In this document: positions 14,985 through 26,908 of the stretch, piece by piece
Numbering within the stretch: position 1 is the stretch's first letter
Layout: each line of letters starts with the position of its first letter
From: Thamnidium elegans
Taxonomy: Eukaryota > Mucoromycota > Mucoromycetes > Mucorales > Mucoraceae
Length of the DNA: 64,000 nucleotides
NCBI GenBank assembly: GCA_025201345.1
Contig: JAIXMG010000006.1
Span: 682,001-746,000 of the forward strand
Direction of reading: 5' to 3'
The notes under the pieces: model-generated
What the model saw: the letters and a program-made list of their open reading frames with translations, nothing else
Told to the model about the DNA's origin: nothing
The model's database searches: none
Made by a program: the position numbers and the translations under genes

Positions 14985-16775
14985 ATGGCAACAGCCGAAT
15001 GGACAGTATTAGAAAAGCTATTGCTTTCGCAAGCAGTATATAAATACGGAGAAGATAATTGGTTTCAGATAGCTCGTAATCTTAAACACCATGCGCTACT
15101 AGATCGCCCTTCCGATTATTTTAATCAAAAAGTAAGAAAAACATTTGTAAAGGAAACTTGTTAACTCATTGTGCCTTTTTATACGTATATATAGAATTGT
15201 TCTTTGCAGTATTATTTAATGGTAGAAGAAATGAATAAACAAAAGTAAGTATTACTTTTTTCCCCCCCCCCTTTTTTTAATTGCTGATATTTACTTTAAA
15301 AAAAACCTAGGCGACAAACACTATCAAACGATATGCCAACAGTAGTTCGGATAGCACGAGAACTTTATGCATTACGACTAGAAGAACTAAAAAAAGCTAT
15401 TAGCGAAGACGAAGAAAAGTTTCTTATCCTTATATCAGAGATCGACGATATTCGAGCAGGTAAATGGGACAACCAGTTATTAGGATTACCAGAAGCCCCG
15501 TTAAAAGAAGAAGGAGACGTGAAAGAAGAAGAAACCGAAGCCGAAAAAGATGAACCACAAGTTTCGAATGAGGAACCAGCAGTCTCAAATGAGGAACCAG
15601 ATAATGAATTGATGTCAGAGGAACAAAGGAAACAAGAGGCCGATAATTTAGAAAATGAGGCTAGATATGTCAGAGAGGTAACACCAGAAACAGTTACTAT
15701 GGACACAATACAACAGTTGCCTACCGATTCAAACCTTGCTCAAGAAAACAAAGCCGAAGAACAAGGGAATACAACCGAGGTCACACCTTTTGATGATACT
15801 ACTGAAACGACGGACCAACATTTACCGAAACGTTCAATTGATAATGATAGTGTAACCGAAGAACCAGTATTTAAAAAACAAAGAATGGAAGAGGTACCAA
15901 TCCCTCCTGTTGAATCTCCCTCATTAGGTAATGTCATGTGCTATAAGCCGTGATATACATTTCGAGCGCGTATACTAACATAATTTATATATATATATAT
16001 TAGACCGTAGATATAGTATGCAGAATAAAGAGGATGATGATGAGGGAATGAGTAATGATCCAACAAGAACAGAATACTCGACAGGTAAAAATTATAATAA
16101 TTATAAATCTCGGATCCCTAACTGTTGCACGACGTTTATATACTAACTATTTTACTCAGATATAAGTCAAGGTACAACACCAGCTGATACAACGGACATG
16201 AGTGTAAGGGATGGGACAGAAAGTGTGGCAGGAAGTGAAAGCAATGTAGCAACACCTACGAACGAACGTAAAAAAGGAATTACCATGATTGGTAAAGACG
16301 ATCAAAGACACAAATCATGGCAAAAAAACATCAATTTATTATGGCGGGAAATAGCTAATCATAAAAATGGTGCCATGTTTATGAACCCTATTAAAGAGAC
16401 GATTGCACCACATTATTACGATATAGTCAAAAGACCAATGGATCTTAAAACGATCAAGAACCGTATTCGAGATGGGGTATAGTATACATTTAAAAAAAAA
16501 TTACATGATATTATCATATGATTTAACAAAACTTAAAATAGTTGATTAATACAACGACAGAGTTTGAACGAGATGTGGTATTAATGTTGAATAATTCATT
16601 AATGTACAATAAAGAAGGTACTGAAGTGTATCAAATGGCAAGGGAAATGTTGGATGATGCAGCTGAACAAATACAAATATTTAAAACGGCCGATAATGAT
16701 ACAGCTGCAAGTTCACATACCAGAGCAGCTTCCATGGCTGCAAAAGAACGAAGAAAAAGTGTGGTAGCGGAATAG
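14985..16775 (+). CDS. BRD8/Bdc1-like bromodomain protein, probable NuA4 subunit
   Basis: Six exons, 14985..15131, 15195..15244, 15311..15927, 16004..16084, 16160..16476, 16542..16775, give 481 residues. The N-terminal ~50 residues form a SANT/Myb-like helix set (WTVLEKLLLSQAVYKYGEDN, then NCSLQYY), as in BRD8. A coiled coil (RELYALRLEELKKAI) and a long acidic, Glu/Thr-rich linker follow. A bromodomain occupies about 345-455, with KDDQRHKSWQKNI, IVKRPMDLKTIKNRI and MLNNSLMYN, including the conserved Pro-Met-Asp and the acetyl-lysine-binding Asn. BRD8 and fission yeast Bdc1 belong to the NuA4 histone acetyltransferase complex; membership here is inferred from the shared layout. Confidence 0.8.
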
Positions 16776-17013
16776 ATTAAAAAAAACACTCATTCTTCCA
16801 TGTAATATAGAACCTATACATACTCGCAAAAAATAAACAAATTTACAAACACTTTTTGCATTATATATATATTTATTATGGGTATATTATACGGTATTTA
16901 TTTCTTTTTTTTTCTTTTTGTATAGTATTCCTTTCTTTTTTCAACAAATAAAGTAATTAAGAGAATAGTAATGGTATTTTTTTTTTTAGTTTTTTTTTTT
17001 TTTAGTTTTTTTT

Positions 17014-17714
17014 TTAGACTTGTCCTTTTCTTTGAAAGTTTTCCATTACTTTCGCATCATTGCCTTGTCGGCCACGAGCCTGCCGCGACTTTTCAAATTC
17101 ACCATCCATCATTGTACTAGAATCAAGTTCATCTTCATCCAATGTTTCTAAAGCATAACCTTGCCATTCATGTTCTTGTACTTTCAATGCACTTTCTCTT
17201 TGCCAATCTGCTTCTATCTTTGTAGCATGATAACCTTTCCATTCTTCAGAAGTTTCTGATTGTGATGATGCACGTCTAGGACTATCTGTGCTACCATTAG
17301 GACTGGGATATCCTTTCCATACTTCATCATCATCCTCTTCATCAATCTTTGATTCTTGTACTCTAATATTGGGTGCAGGGTATCCTTTCCATCTTTCAGA
17401 GTCACTATCCTTAACTGAAACTTCTTCTTCCTTGAGAGGATATCCTAACCATTTCTCATCTGAAGTAGTGGTTGTCATAACACTAGCAGGTTTCTTAGCG
17501 GCCAAAGTAACTTCATGGTTACTGTTAGCTCCGACAGGAACAAACTCAGGCGCAGTAGGAGAAAGCCTTGATTTTTGTTTACTAGCCGATGTTGAGTTGG
17601 AAGAAGAAGAAACAGATAAACCAGCACCACCACCGATTATTTCTTGTGATTCAAAATCGGATCCCGGAAGAGCTTGGTGACTCAATAAGGGAGCCTTGGT
17701 TTGGTCTGCTGTAA

Positions 17715-17745
<31 letters not shown>

Positions 17746-19440
17746 AACAATATTAACCACAATAGGTTCCGGTTGACTTTCAGGTTGATCCCTTTCTTCT
17801 GGTTTTTGTGGGATGTTATCTAATATTTCAATTTCTGGCTCGTTTTGTTGTTCCAGTTCTGTCATAGTTGTTGTAGAATGTAGTGTAACCTCGTGTTCTT
17901 CAACATTTAATTCTTCCACTGGGTTAGCCAATGGTAATTCAATAGACTTTTTATTCACTACAACATCAAGTCCGCCTTCGTCATCATCATTATTATCATC
18001 ATCGCTCTCATCATTATCATTACCATCACTATTATTATTATGAGAAGAAGAAATACCAGTTGGTCGTACAATATCAACCAATTCTTGTTCAAAAACGACT
18101 TCGTCTCCGTCTTGTTGTTGTACAATACTTGTACGTCTTGAAGTAACGCTGACAGGTCTACTAGCCATATATTTCGTTTGTTGGATCATAGCTTCTTCAA
18201 ATTCATCCTTATCGCATGTAATGGACTCACCAGGCTTCAAAGGCTCGACCTCAATGCTTTCATTAATAAGTTGATCTTTACGCAAGTAAACACGAGAAAC
18301 TAACCAATGGTGAGTAAGTTGATCTCCAGGCGCAAGATGATTCAAATTAGTTACAGGAATTACAGCAGCACGTAATCCTTCGATATGAATAGCCTTTGAA
18401 CTGGCAGCCATTGAGGCACGTTTAGATTTTTTATCTGCACTTGTCAAAATATCTTCCAGCAAAAAATCATTACCGGAAGAAGAATCGATGGTTGAATTAT
18501 GTTGACATAATTCCAAAATTGATAACTCAATGTTGAGTTTATGTGCACCTGGTGCCGAAAGCACAATATCGCCTGAATGTTGCTGATCATGATCGTCACC
18601 GGCAGTATAAGCAGTAACAATGGAACGAATAGATAACAAATGAGGTTGGATCCAAGGAATAGCAATCATCATACCACCACTACCCATATGATGATGTACA
18701 TCCAACTTTGTACGCAAACAAGTATGATAAGCATGATAGTTTTTAGCAGGAGCAATAATTTGAGCTAAATCACGAAACATTTCTTTGGTACGAGAAGAAC
18801 AAGGTTGCCATAATTTCTTTAATCTTCTTACTTCGGGTACTGTCAAGGCCTTCATAATCGCAGCAAAACCAGAGAAATCGCGATATGCATGTAAAAGCAA
18901 ATAAGCCACACGGACCAAGTGAGTGATTAGACTATCTTTGCTATGCACGGGTGGTACGACAGCAGAAGCAAGAGCACTACTTTCAGGCTTAATTAGTTCT
19001 GCCCAGTAAATAAGCTGATGAGCGAAACTGTGAGTTAGGTAATGGTGAAAGTCGACCAGATGAACGAGTTTGGTACCCTCAGCGTCTAATTGAGAAAGAG
19101 ATCTCTTGTCTAAAAGAACATTGCTATACAGTTGACAGTCAATCACAGCAATTTGTCGTGCCAGAGCATCCGAATCCCAAAATAAAGAAGTAGCAGCTTC
19201 AACAGATTGCATTTTTCTGGTTAAAGTATCAAGACGGTGTCTTTCTAACTTTACTGTTTCAAGAAAGCCTCTCAATACATCAACACCAAGATGAGGTCTT
19301 ATTTTCTTTGCTTCTGTTAACTTATCCGATGCTTGGTTGATGGCATTCTTACAAATAATAAAGGACTGGGCGATAGGAGAGAGAGGAATAACCGGAAGTC
19401 CTCCACTGTTATTACTGTTACTATGATTGGCTGAAGCCAT
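17014..19440 (-). CDS. Intronless divergent RasGEF protein with W-x-G-Y repeats
   Basis: One 808-codon exon. Residues ~25-330 resemble the RasGEF (CDC25) catalytic fold: ARQIAVIDCQLY, HLVRVAYLLLHAYRDFSGFA, IMKALTVPEVRRLKKLW and APAKNYHAYHTCL line up with the usual lLRL...RNFns..aI...L..p.V.RLkktW...p..NY..yR pattern. The expected C-x-PFLG is replaced by IPWIQPHLLSI, so exchange activity is uncertain. The middle is low-complexity, with acidic D/N and E runs. The C-terminal part has five W-x-G-Y copies at residues 664, 684, 708, 734 and 759. The frame is unbroken. The gene is convergent with the BRD8-like gene (238-bp spacer). A second, canonical RasGEF is at 59389-61772. Confidence 0.7.
17145..17460 (-). 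repeat. Five-copy W-x-G-Y protein repeat in RasGEF C-terminus
   Basis: This part of the RasGEF exon encodes EKWLGYPLK, ERWKGYPAP, EVWKGYPSP, EEWKGYHAT and HEWQGYALE, spaced 20, 24, 26 and 25 residues. The preceding position is acidic or basic and a Pro often follows Tyr. Spacers are acidic and variable. Such a regular array suggests multivalent short linear motifs. Confidence 0.85.
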
Positions 19441-21328
19441 TTTTTCTTGCCTTTTTTTTATTTATTTTTTTAAAAAGGTGGTTTTAAAAGAAAAAATAAA
19501 AAGCGATGTAATGATAATAAGAAAGAAAAGAGAACTTCTGGGGGAAAAAAAAAAGTTTATTATTATTTTTTTTTGCTGAGATTTGATATTTTTTTTTTTT
19601 GCACAACCAAAAAAAGGACAGTACAACATACGAACAAAAAAAAAGGAGACAGTTGTGCATAGATGTATATTCTTAATCAAAATGTATTACCGAATTATAA
19701 ATAGTTTTTTATTCATGCATAGTTTATTCATTTTAACAAACATGGTATCTTCAATAGTATTTGCTGTTTTTTTTTAAAAAAAGAAAGAGATGTGCATATG
19801 GCGAGTTATGAATCACAACTATTTTTGTAACATGAAATGGGTCTCTCTGTATTAGGGGTTTCTATCCAACGTAGCACAGCGTTGTGCAAGAAAAAATGAA
19901 TGTATTCTTAAATTATAAAATGACATGATCCTTCTTTTCCGCTTCTTTCCTGCCGAAAGAAGAAAAAAATATACAAGCTTTTTTTTATTTGTTGGTTTCC
20001 ATGGTAATGTCAAGATAACATTTTTGATTTATATGTAGTAACGTGGCAACTGAAAAAAAAAACTGATATTGTAATTAAAAATGGTTTGTATCTCCCATTT
20101 GTGTGCATATTTATGTCCGAAATAAAACCTGTACTATAAAAAACCCGAGTTGATTCCCATTTCTTCTTTACTACCTCTACAATATTTGAAGTTTTTTTTT
20201 TTTAAAAATAGGTCAAAGCGTTTTTTTTATTATTGCGGTGATGAGTAGTAACAGAGCATTGTCTTCTTTTTTTTTTTTTTATTTGTTCGAGGACCGTGAT
20301 CGCAATAAATCTAAACAACAGTCATGGTACGAGCAAAGTGATACACGCAGTTCCCGAAAATGAATCATTGCCTAGCGAGGTTAGAAGGTTTAAGGGAGCT
20401 AGAAAAGAAAAGTATACAAGAAGCATATTTAAAGTTTAAAATCAAATATTCTAGAATATGTGTTTTGTATCTATTAGAGAACACAATACGCTGTATTATA
20501 AAACGTGCGAGTCCTTTTTTATATATTGATTATTATTATTGTTTATAAACACAGTTTTAAAAAAAATGTTTGAGTGATTACACATGTTATCTTGTGTTTC
20601 TTTTTGAAAAGGTCGCAGACTGGTTTTTTTTGTGAGAGTACCTGGGAATTTTTTTTAAATGCGAACACCTTCCCAATTCGTAGCCAGAAAGTTAAACAGG
20701 AGTATTAAATAAAAAGTAAAAAGTTTCTTGTAAAAGCTATCAGGAAAAGCATTAAATAGTTTTGTGTACTAACTAATAAGCCGTTAAAAATATCTTGCAA
20801 GTACACAATCTGTTTTTTTATTACTATTTAAGATTTATCTTAAAAGTCACATCTATGGAAACAGAAAGTAAAGTGTACATCATATTATATAATCGTTTTT
20901 TTAAATCACATTTTTACGTAAAGGAATAAGCCTGTTCGTTGATCAATAAGCAGTTATGTAAATCAATCAAGATATATATATATATTTGCACAGATTTCCA
21001 GTATATATGCGCTGCCATACTATTGTGTAAATCCCTTAAGCAGTAAATAAATAAAAAAAAATCGAATCGGAGGCTCTACATGGTAGTAATTTAAATGCAA
21101 GTTTATCGAAAAAAAAACAATGATAAAAAAAAAGGCAATCTCAAAAACCATTTGCCCCGATAAAAAAAAACTTCAAATAGACATTGTACCACAAATAAGC
21201 AAAACGTAAATGAAGAAGTAACTTAATTGGATGTTGCGCAATGGGATGGGTTTCAATTTCAGTTTGTACGCAGATAATATTTCTTACCTTTTTTTTTTCG
21301 GCTTCTTGTAGTATATACCACTAACCGT
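19441..21328. other. Intergenic, low-complexity region
   Basis: About 1.9 kb with many A and T runs of 8-15 nt. It holds the upstream regions of the RasGEF (-) and the F-box gene (+). ORFs of 60-70 codons (for example 20360-20548) carry no recognisable domain. Nothing else supported. Confidence 0.5.
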
Positions 21329-23308
21329 ATGAACACTCACCTATTACCGTTGGAGATTATTGAAAAAATAACAAACTATTTACCTATCAATGACCGTATA
21401 TCCTGTTTACTTTCGTGCAAGGTCTGGTATTCTCAGCTCTATCGAGGTATCATTCGAGTTGTTTACATAACTTGCCGACGACAATTCACATCTTTTCTGG
21501 TGCAATTACAAACCTACAATGACCTTGGCCTAGAAGTAAGAGAGCTTTATTTAAAAGCGCGTGTCAACATGACGCACGCAGAGTTTAGGTTAATTGGAAC
21601 CCATTGTCCGTTGCTTGAAGTCTTTAAATTTAGCAATTGGCAAAACTACAGACCCTATAGTTTAGCAGAGTTTACTAAACTAAAGCAAATACCAAAACTC
21701 TACGACGAAGAGAAGGCATATAATGTACTTGAAGACGTTGGTGATAGTTTAACTCATTTAGAACTGTCTGAGTATTTACTTCGAATACTTGTACCAAAAG
21801 GAAACCACTTATTGATACTACAATCCACATGTAACTTGACCCATTTGACTATGGATGGCGTGTTTAATCCCAATCCAAATCAGAATGATATACGACGTAT
21901 GGAGTTTGATTATTTAGATTGGAACCTAATACATGAATATTGTCCGCAACTTGTTTTTATTCAAATGACACATGCCAACTTGAAAGCAACAGAAGCGCAA
22001 GCTAAATTAATGCATATTCATACCACCATTAAGCCCAAAGTAAAGCAATTAATATTAAGGTCACTCAATTTGGAAAACGCTGCTTGGCTGTATTGTCTTG
22101 GATTTATGTATCCTAATTTAACTTTACTGGAGATAGTATTTGATATTGGTACCTTTGTCAACTTTGATGAAACAGCTAATAGATTAGATCAAGTGGATTC
22201 ACAAACAGGCTTTTTAATATTAGCGCACGAATTAAAAAAATTAAAATGGCTATCATTAAAAGGATTAAAACAAACACATTTCCCTGGAAAACTATTCTTT
22301 GACTTATTATTGACAAGAGGTACAACATTAGAGCACGTTACCATTTTGTACGACACAGACAACATTTCTTCTCCTGGTATGAATGTAAACACTTTAAATG
22401 CTTTAGCTCAAGGACAAAAGACAGCACTAAAGAGTCTAGATATTGACATGTGGTACGGAGCTTACGAAGAAAAGTTTTATTCAGTAATCGAACCTTTATC
22501 GTTATGTACACAGTTAAATCGATTGTCTCTCAGTAATGATGATTATGCTACGTTTAGTTACAATACGATACCAATGGATATGATATTAGACGCATGTTTA
22601 CAGCTTACAGAATTAACATTAAAAAGAATTGCTATTTCTATACAAGACAGACATTCAAAGAATCGTAAGCACCCATTAAAAAGATTTGACCTTTCATTGT
22701 CACGCGTATCACAACCTATATTCGACTATTTAACAATAAGGTGCCCCCATATATCCTATATGACCATCCTTAACTGTTGCTGGATGCCCAGAGAAATTGA
22801 AATGAAGATCGATATGCCAAACAACTCGTTTGAATTTCTACGTATTGCAGATATGAATCGAAGAAGGACAGCAGGATTAGAAGGAAATTTAATACTTGGT
22901 CACACAATCAATTTGTTCTCTGTATATCAGTCAGATAAAGTTGAAAAGAAAAAGAAGAGGTATGAGAATAGTAAACATATTGATAATGAACGTGTCTATA
23001 GTTCACTAGATGATTTATTCTCGGTCTCTTGGTATCATTTACATGAACCACCTTTAACTCGCTATTATTTCCCTCCTTCTTTCCTTCGCAAATTACGTCG
23101 AATTGAAGTGATTGCAATGAATTGTTTAATTGATTATTGTAAGCAAAATCAACATTTAACAAAGATAAGACCATTTGAAGAATATGAAAATAGGTATATT
23201 AGCAAAAAGAGGTGGAAGTCGGATATTGCGTCTGGATGTATTAGTATCACTTGTAAATCCATAAAAACACTAAAGTATAATTTCAATGTTATTTCGTATA
23301 CTAAATAA
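21329..23308 (+). CDS. F-box protein with divergent leucine-rich repeats
   Basis: A single 659-codon exon. Residues 5-45 form an F-box (LPLEIIEKITNYLPINDR, then LLSCKVWYSQLYR), the Skp1-binding motif of SCF ubiquitin ligases. The rest alternates hydrophobic LRR-like strands such as HCPLLEVFKF, LTHLELSEYLL, NLTHLTMDGVF, CTQLNRLSLS, CLQLTELTLKRI and CPHISYMTILNCCW, spaced irregularly as in the large F-box/LRR families of mucoralean fungi. The substrate is unknown. The gene is intronless, unlike most neighbours. Confidence 0.8.
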   Translation: MNTHLLPLEIIEKITNYLPINDRISCLLSCKVWYSQLYRGIIRVVYITCRRQFTSFLVQLQTYNDLGLEVRELYLKARVNMTHAEFRLIGTHCPLLEVFKFSNWQNYRPYSLAEFTKLKQIPKLYDEEKAYNVLEDVGDSLTHLELSEYLLRILVPKGNHLLILQSTCNLTHLTMDGVFNPNPNQNDIRRMEFDYLDWNLIHEYCPQLVFIQMTHANLKATEAQAKLMHIHTTIKPKVKQLILRSLNLENAAWLYCLGFMYPNLTLLEIVFDIGTFVNFDETANRLDQVDSQTGFLILAHELKKLKWLSLKGLKQTHFPGKLFFDLLLTRGTTLEHVTILYDTDNISSPGMNVNTLNALAQGQKTALKSLDIDMWYGAYEEKFYSVIEPLSLCTQLNRLSLSNDDYATFSYNTIPMDMILDACLQLTELTLKRIAISIQDRHSKNRKHPLKRFDLSLSRVSQPIFDYLTIRCPHISYMTILNCCWMPREIEMKIDMPNNSFEFLRIADMNRRRTAGLEGNLILGHTINLFSVYQSDKVEKKKKRYENSKHIDNERVYSSLDDLFSVSWYHLHEPPLTRYYFPPSFLRKLRRIEVIAMNCLIDYCKQNQHLTKIRPFEEYENRYISKKRWKSDIASGCISITCKSIKTLKYNFNVISYTK

Positions 23309-24438
23309 AAACATCCAAAAAAAAAAAGCTTGAAAATAAAATTCAAATATAAATTATGAAATTGACAAATGTTATCCCCTTAACATCATGCAGCTTTATT
23401 TAACGGTAACAGCTTCTTCTTCTGTTGATATTTACCTCCGCTTAAATGGTACTGTTGTTGTTGGTGGTGTATTATGATGGCTTTTTGATACTTACTTTTT
23501 TTTTTTTACTACTACTAAAGAAGCTCTTACTCTAGTTTGTTGCTGGTAAATATCTTTCTTGTTGGTAAATGTATTTTCTTGCTTAGTTACGTCTTCACTT
23601 CTTGGTCGTGTCCTCCCTTGTTCGTAATGTCATCGCTTCTTTGATACTGTCCTCCTTTGCTTGTAAATGGCCCTTTTTTTTTTGTGTGTGACTGATATGG
23701 TGGTATTTTTGAGTTGATACTTTACTCTGATTATCTTTTTATTATTTTCCCTTTTAAAAAGAGTTTTTTTTTTTTTAAGGTAGAGGGGGTTTTACTGATG
23801 TCTAGGTTTAGTATTTGTAAACACAGAGGGTTTACCTTCTTAAAAATGCCTTATGCTTGTAATATATGCGTTTTAAAGATAAGTAATCATATGTAATGCA
23901 TTGATATATATTTTTGAGCAACTTTACTAACTAGTTTAAATATTTGCTTGCACGGTAGCATTAGGGAAGCATACCGGCTCAGGTAACGAGTTCCAAAAAC
24001 GTTACATTGTTAGTTTCTTGGGCATGAGGCTTTCTCAAATGGCTTCTCTTCCATTAGTGTGTTTGCTTTAGGTTTAGTTTATCATTAAGGGCTTTATACG
24101 GAATTACAGCTGGAGGAAGTTTCTCCGGTACACGAAAACCCTTTACTTCTAGGCCTATTCCTTCCTAGTTATTGCAGGAGATGCCCAAGATGCAATGTAA
24201 GTATTATTTTTTTTATGTTAAAAATTAATAACGCACATTTTTCAACCCCTTTTTCTTTTCTTCGTATCACACTTTTTTTATGTTTTATAATTTCAAAAAT
24301 AAAGTTGCAATGGGTTGTTTATTTTTTATTGGCTTAAATTAAATCATTCTGTGCCAAAAAAAAAAAAAAAGAATTTGGTCTGTTACACTTTGCAAAAATT
24401 ATATAACATTTTTTTTTTCTTACTTTACTCTATTTAAG
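23309..24438. other. Intergenic region with T/G-rich tract and possible decayed coding DNA
   Basis: Between 23400 and 23700 the + strand is T-rich with loosely repeated words such as TTGGTAAAT and CTTCTTTGATA. Around 23950-24170 the minus strand has short open stretches (for example FRVPEKLPPAVIPYKALNDK) broken by stops, compatible with an old decayed gene that I cannot name. No intact gene. Confidence 0.4.
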
Positions 24439-25336
24439 ATGAAATTTTCATTAGCATTATTGAATATAGCATTCATTCCTGCGTTGTTTGCTGCTTCTAC
24501 TGTACCTGAAATTGAAGACGGTAAGCGAGAATACCATAAGTAAAATATAACGGAAACACTGACAGTATATACATAAAAAGGTTTTGGGCATGTCACTTGT
24601 GGAAGTACCATCAAACTTACCAGCAAAGCCAATGGATATAAGTTACATTCACATGGTGTCACTTATGGTAATGACAATAGAGAGTATATATACTTTACAT
24701 ACTAAACGTCGGTACATAATAGGTAGTGGTTCAGGACAGCAATCTGTCACAGGATTCCCTAACGCAGATGACAGCAACAGTTACTGGATTGTGGAAGCAG
24801 CTTCAGGGCACTTTTGTAAACGAGGGTAAAAAAGATAAAATGCATATTGTATATATGTATGTAAAAACAATGACTAAAAATGAAAAAAATAAATAGAGAT
24901 GCAGTACCATGTGGATCGTCAATTCGATTAAAACACGCTAATACACAAGGATACCTTCACAGTCATAACCATCAATCACCTCTTTCGAAGCAACAAGAAG
25001 TCAGTTGTTATGATGGTAAGGATACTGGAGATAATTGGAAAGTAACATGTTCTCAATCGGGTGATAAGACTTGGGTTCGTGAAAATCAAGTACAATTGAT
25101 TCATGAAGATACAGGCGCTTATTTGAGTTCTTTTACCACGTATCAATTTGGACATCCTATTCCTGGACAACTTGAAGTTGCTGGTGCTAGAAGTAGTTCT
25201 AAGAACTCACAATGGATGGCACAGGTATAGAAAAAAAAACGCATAACGCATGAATATTTGTAAGTGTTTTTTTTCTTATATATTTTTTTTTATTATACAG
25301 GAAGGTGTTTATTTTGCTGCTGCATCAAAACAATAG
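24439..25336 (+). CDS. Secreted/ER MIR-domain protein, SDF2-like
   Basis: Five exons, 24439..24520, 24581..24667, 24723..24825, 24897..25224, 25301..25336, give 211 residues. A signal peptide covers residues 1-18 (MKFSLALLNIAFIPALFA). Three MIR-type beta-trefoil units follow: GSTIKLTSKANGYKLHSHGV; CGSSIRLKHANTQGYLHSHN; ENQVQLIHEDTGAYLSSFTT. Length and order match SDF2/SDF2L1 proteins, which work in the ER in protein quality control and O-mannosylation complexes. There is no obvious HDEL-type tail, since it ends AAASKQ, so ER retention would need a partner. It is convergent with the mL44 gene (66 bp between stops). Confidence 0.85.
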
Positions 25337-25402
25337 AAATCTATAAAAAAAACGTAATGATAAAACATAAAGTGTACGAGAGATATTTTTTTGTTTGTTT
25401 GT

Positions 25403-26436
25403 TTAAATAATAGCTTGAGTGTTTCCTAAAGGAGTGGCAGTATATTTATCTACATTTTCTGCATCAGAAGGCAATGTGAAATCTTTTTGTTCTTGACCAT
25501 AATAACTTGTTAAAGCATCTTGACAAGCCTAATAATAATAAAAGTTATATTATATCAGTATCCTCTCTCTTTATGTATATATAAAAATAAAAAAAACTTA
25601 CTCTGAATTCAGCCATCTTGAGAGAACTACCGAAACCTTCTCCAACCTTTTCCTTACCGGAAAAGACACCAACAATGAATACAGGTGATGAAGAAGCACG
25701 ACCAGTTTCAGAGAGTAATCTAGACTCGGCAGGTTCCTTGTTCAATTGTTTTAATAATGCGGTCAAGTGACGCTTAGGTTCTTGAACTTTAATAATAGGT
25801 TTGACATCAAAATCACGAGATAAAACAAAGCTGTGAATGAATTTCTTTGCGGCTTCTTGACCTTGTTCTTGGTAGATGGCACCAACAAGTGCATTCATAC
25901 AATCGGCCATAACAGTAGCTTGTCCTAATTTAACACTATCATCTTCGGGTGCTTTCCAGGTAATGGTATGTTGTAAACCAACTTCAGTGGCAATTTTGGT
26001 GAAGGACTTGTTTCCAATAAAAGCGCGAAGGGCAGAATTAAGTGCGCCAGGATGTAAAGTAGGATATTTACAATGAATGTACTCAGTAGCAAATAATCCT
26101 GTCACTCTCTTACCGATGAATTCTAAACTGGCATTGTTCTCTTCTCCAGCAACTGATTTATGTGTTAAAGCTTGTTTCAAAATTTTGGAATCTAATGATT
26201 GGAGTCCAAGACGTGCTCCAAGAGCGTGGATAGGTGCAATATCTTCAGTTGTGTTATCCTCGTATAAAGGTTGAGTATGAAAGAATGCTGAGGCAAAACG
26301 AGGTGCTAGTTTTTTATTTTATTTTTTAGTTTTCTTGTTTGTTATATACACTATAAAAATATAAAAATATACCTGTCTTGATAGCAGCAGCGGCTTGTGC
26401 AGAAAGGCTGTATGTTTTGGTCAAAGAACGGAGCAT
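25403..26436 (-). CDS. Mitochondrial large ribosomal subunit protein mL44 (RNase III-like fold)
   Basis: Three exons, 26373..26436, 25602..26305, 25403..25528, give 297 residues. The N-terminus MLRSLTKTYSLSAQAA is a mitochondrial presequence. An RNase III-like domain follows: LKQALTHKSVAGEENNASLE, FIGKRVTGLF, MADCMNALVGAIY. The catalytic acidic signature of true RNase III is altered (LEFIGKRV instead of LEFLGDaV), as in mL44/MRPL3. A dsRBD-like segment (KRHLTALLKQLNKEP, then VGVFSGKEKVGEGFGSSLKM) covers about 200-275. Known role: a structural protein of the mitoribosome with an inactive nuclease fold. Confidence 0.85.
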
Positions 26437-26908
26437 AATAACCTAGTAACCTGAACAGATATAAAGAAAAAGAAGTGAAGATACTATCCTTTTGACTGAC
26501 AAGGGGAAATTGTTTGGCGGGGGTAAAGAAAGTGGCTTGACAGTCATGAAATCGAGTCACACAGGTACTGAAATTCCTGTTAAGCACAATGCAAGAATAT
26601 GCATTAAGCAAGTAAAAGCTGTTTGGTAGGATACTTACGTGGATTATTACTAGTTTTATAGTTATCAGTACATGTATTTATGCTAAAAAAATATGACATT
26701 AACATGTAATTGAGTGCAATTGATTTTAAAAATGCAGAAGGCACGAGAACCGCAGATTTAAATTAAACGATAATCGTTTTGTTAGAACTCAGTTCAATTT
26801 GTGAATTTGTAAGATACAATAGGCTTTCGAACTTAATTGTGTGTTTTCCCTTTTTTTCTTTTTCTGTTTATCTTTTACATATACATATATAAAAAAAAAA
26901 GTAATAAT
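26437..26908. promoter_or_regulatory. Divergent promoter region, mL44 / WASP
   Basis: A 472-bp spacer lies between divergent starts. The mL44 side may include a 5'-UTR intron, since a GTAAGT donor is present on the minus strand near 26634. The WASP side ends in T-rich and TATATA tracts. No factor site identified. Confidence 0.45.

Noticed and set aside
20360..20548. 62-codon ORF starting MNHCLARLEGL
   Set aside because: Amphipathic start but no recognisable family and no conserved neighbouring exons; length is expected by chance in this gap.
23400..23700. Possible minisatellite in the T/G-rich stretch after the F-box gene
   Set aside because: Words such as GGTAAAT and CTTCTTTGATA recur, but spacing and sequence are irregular, so no repeat unit can be defined.
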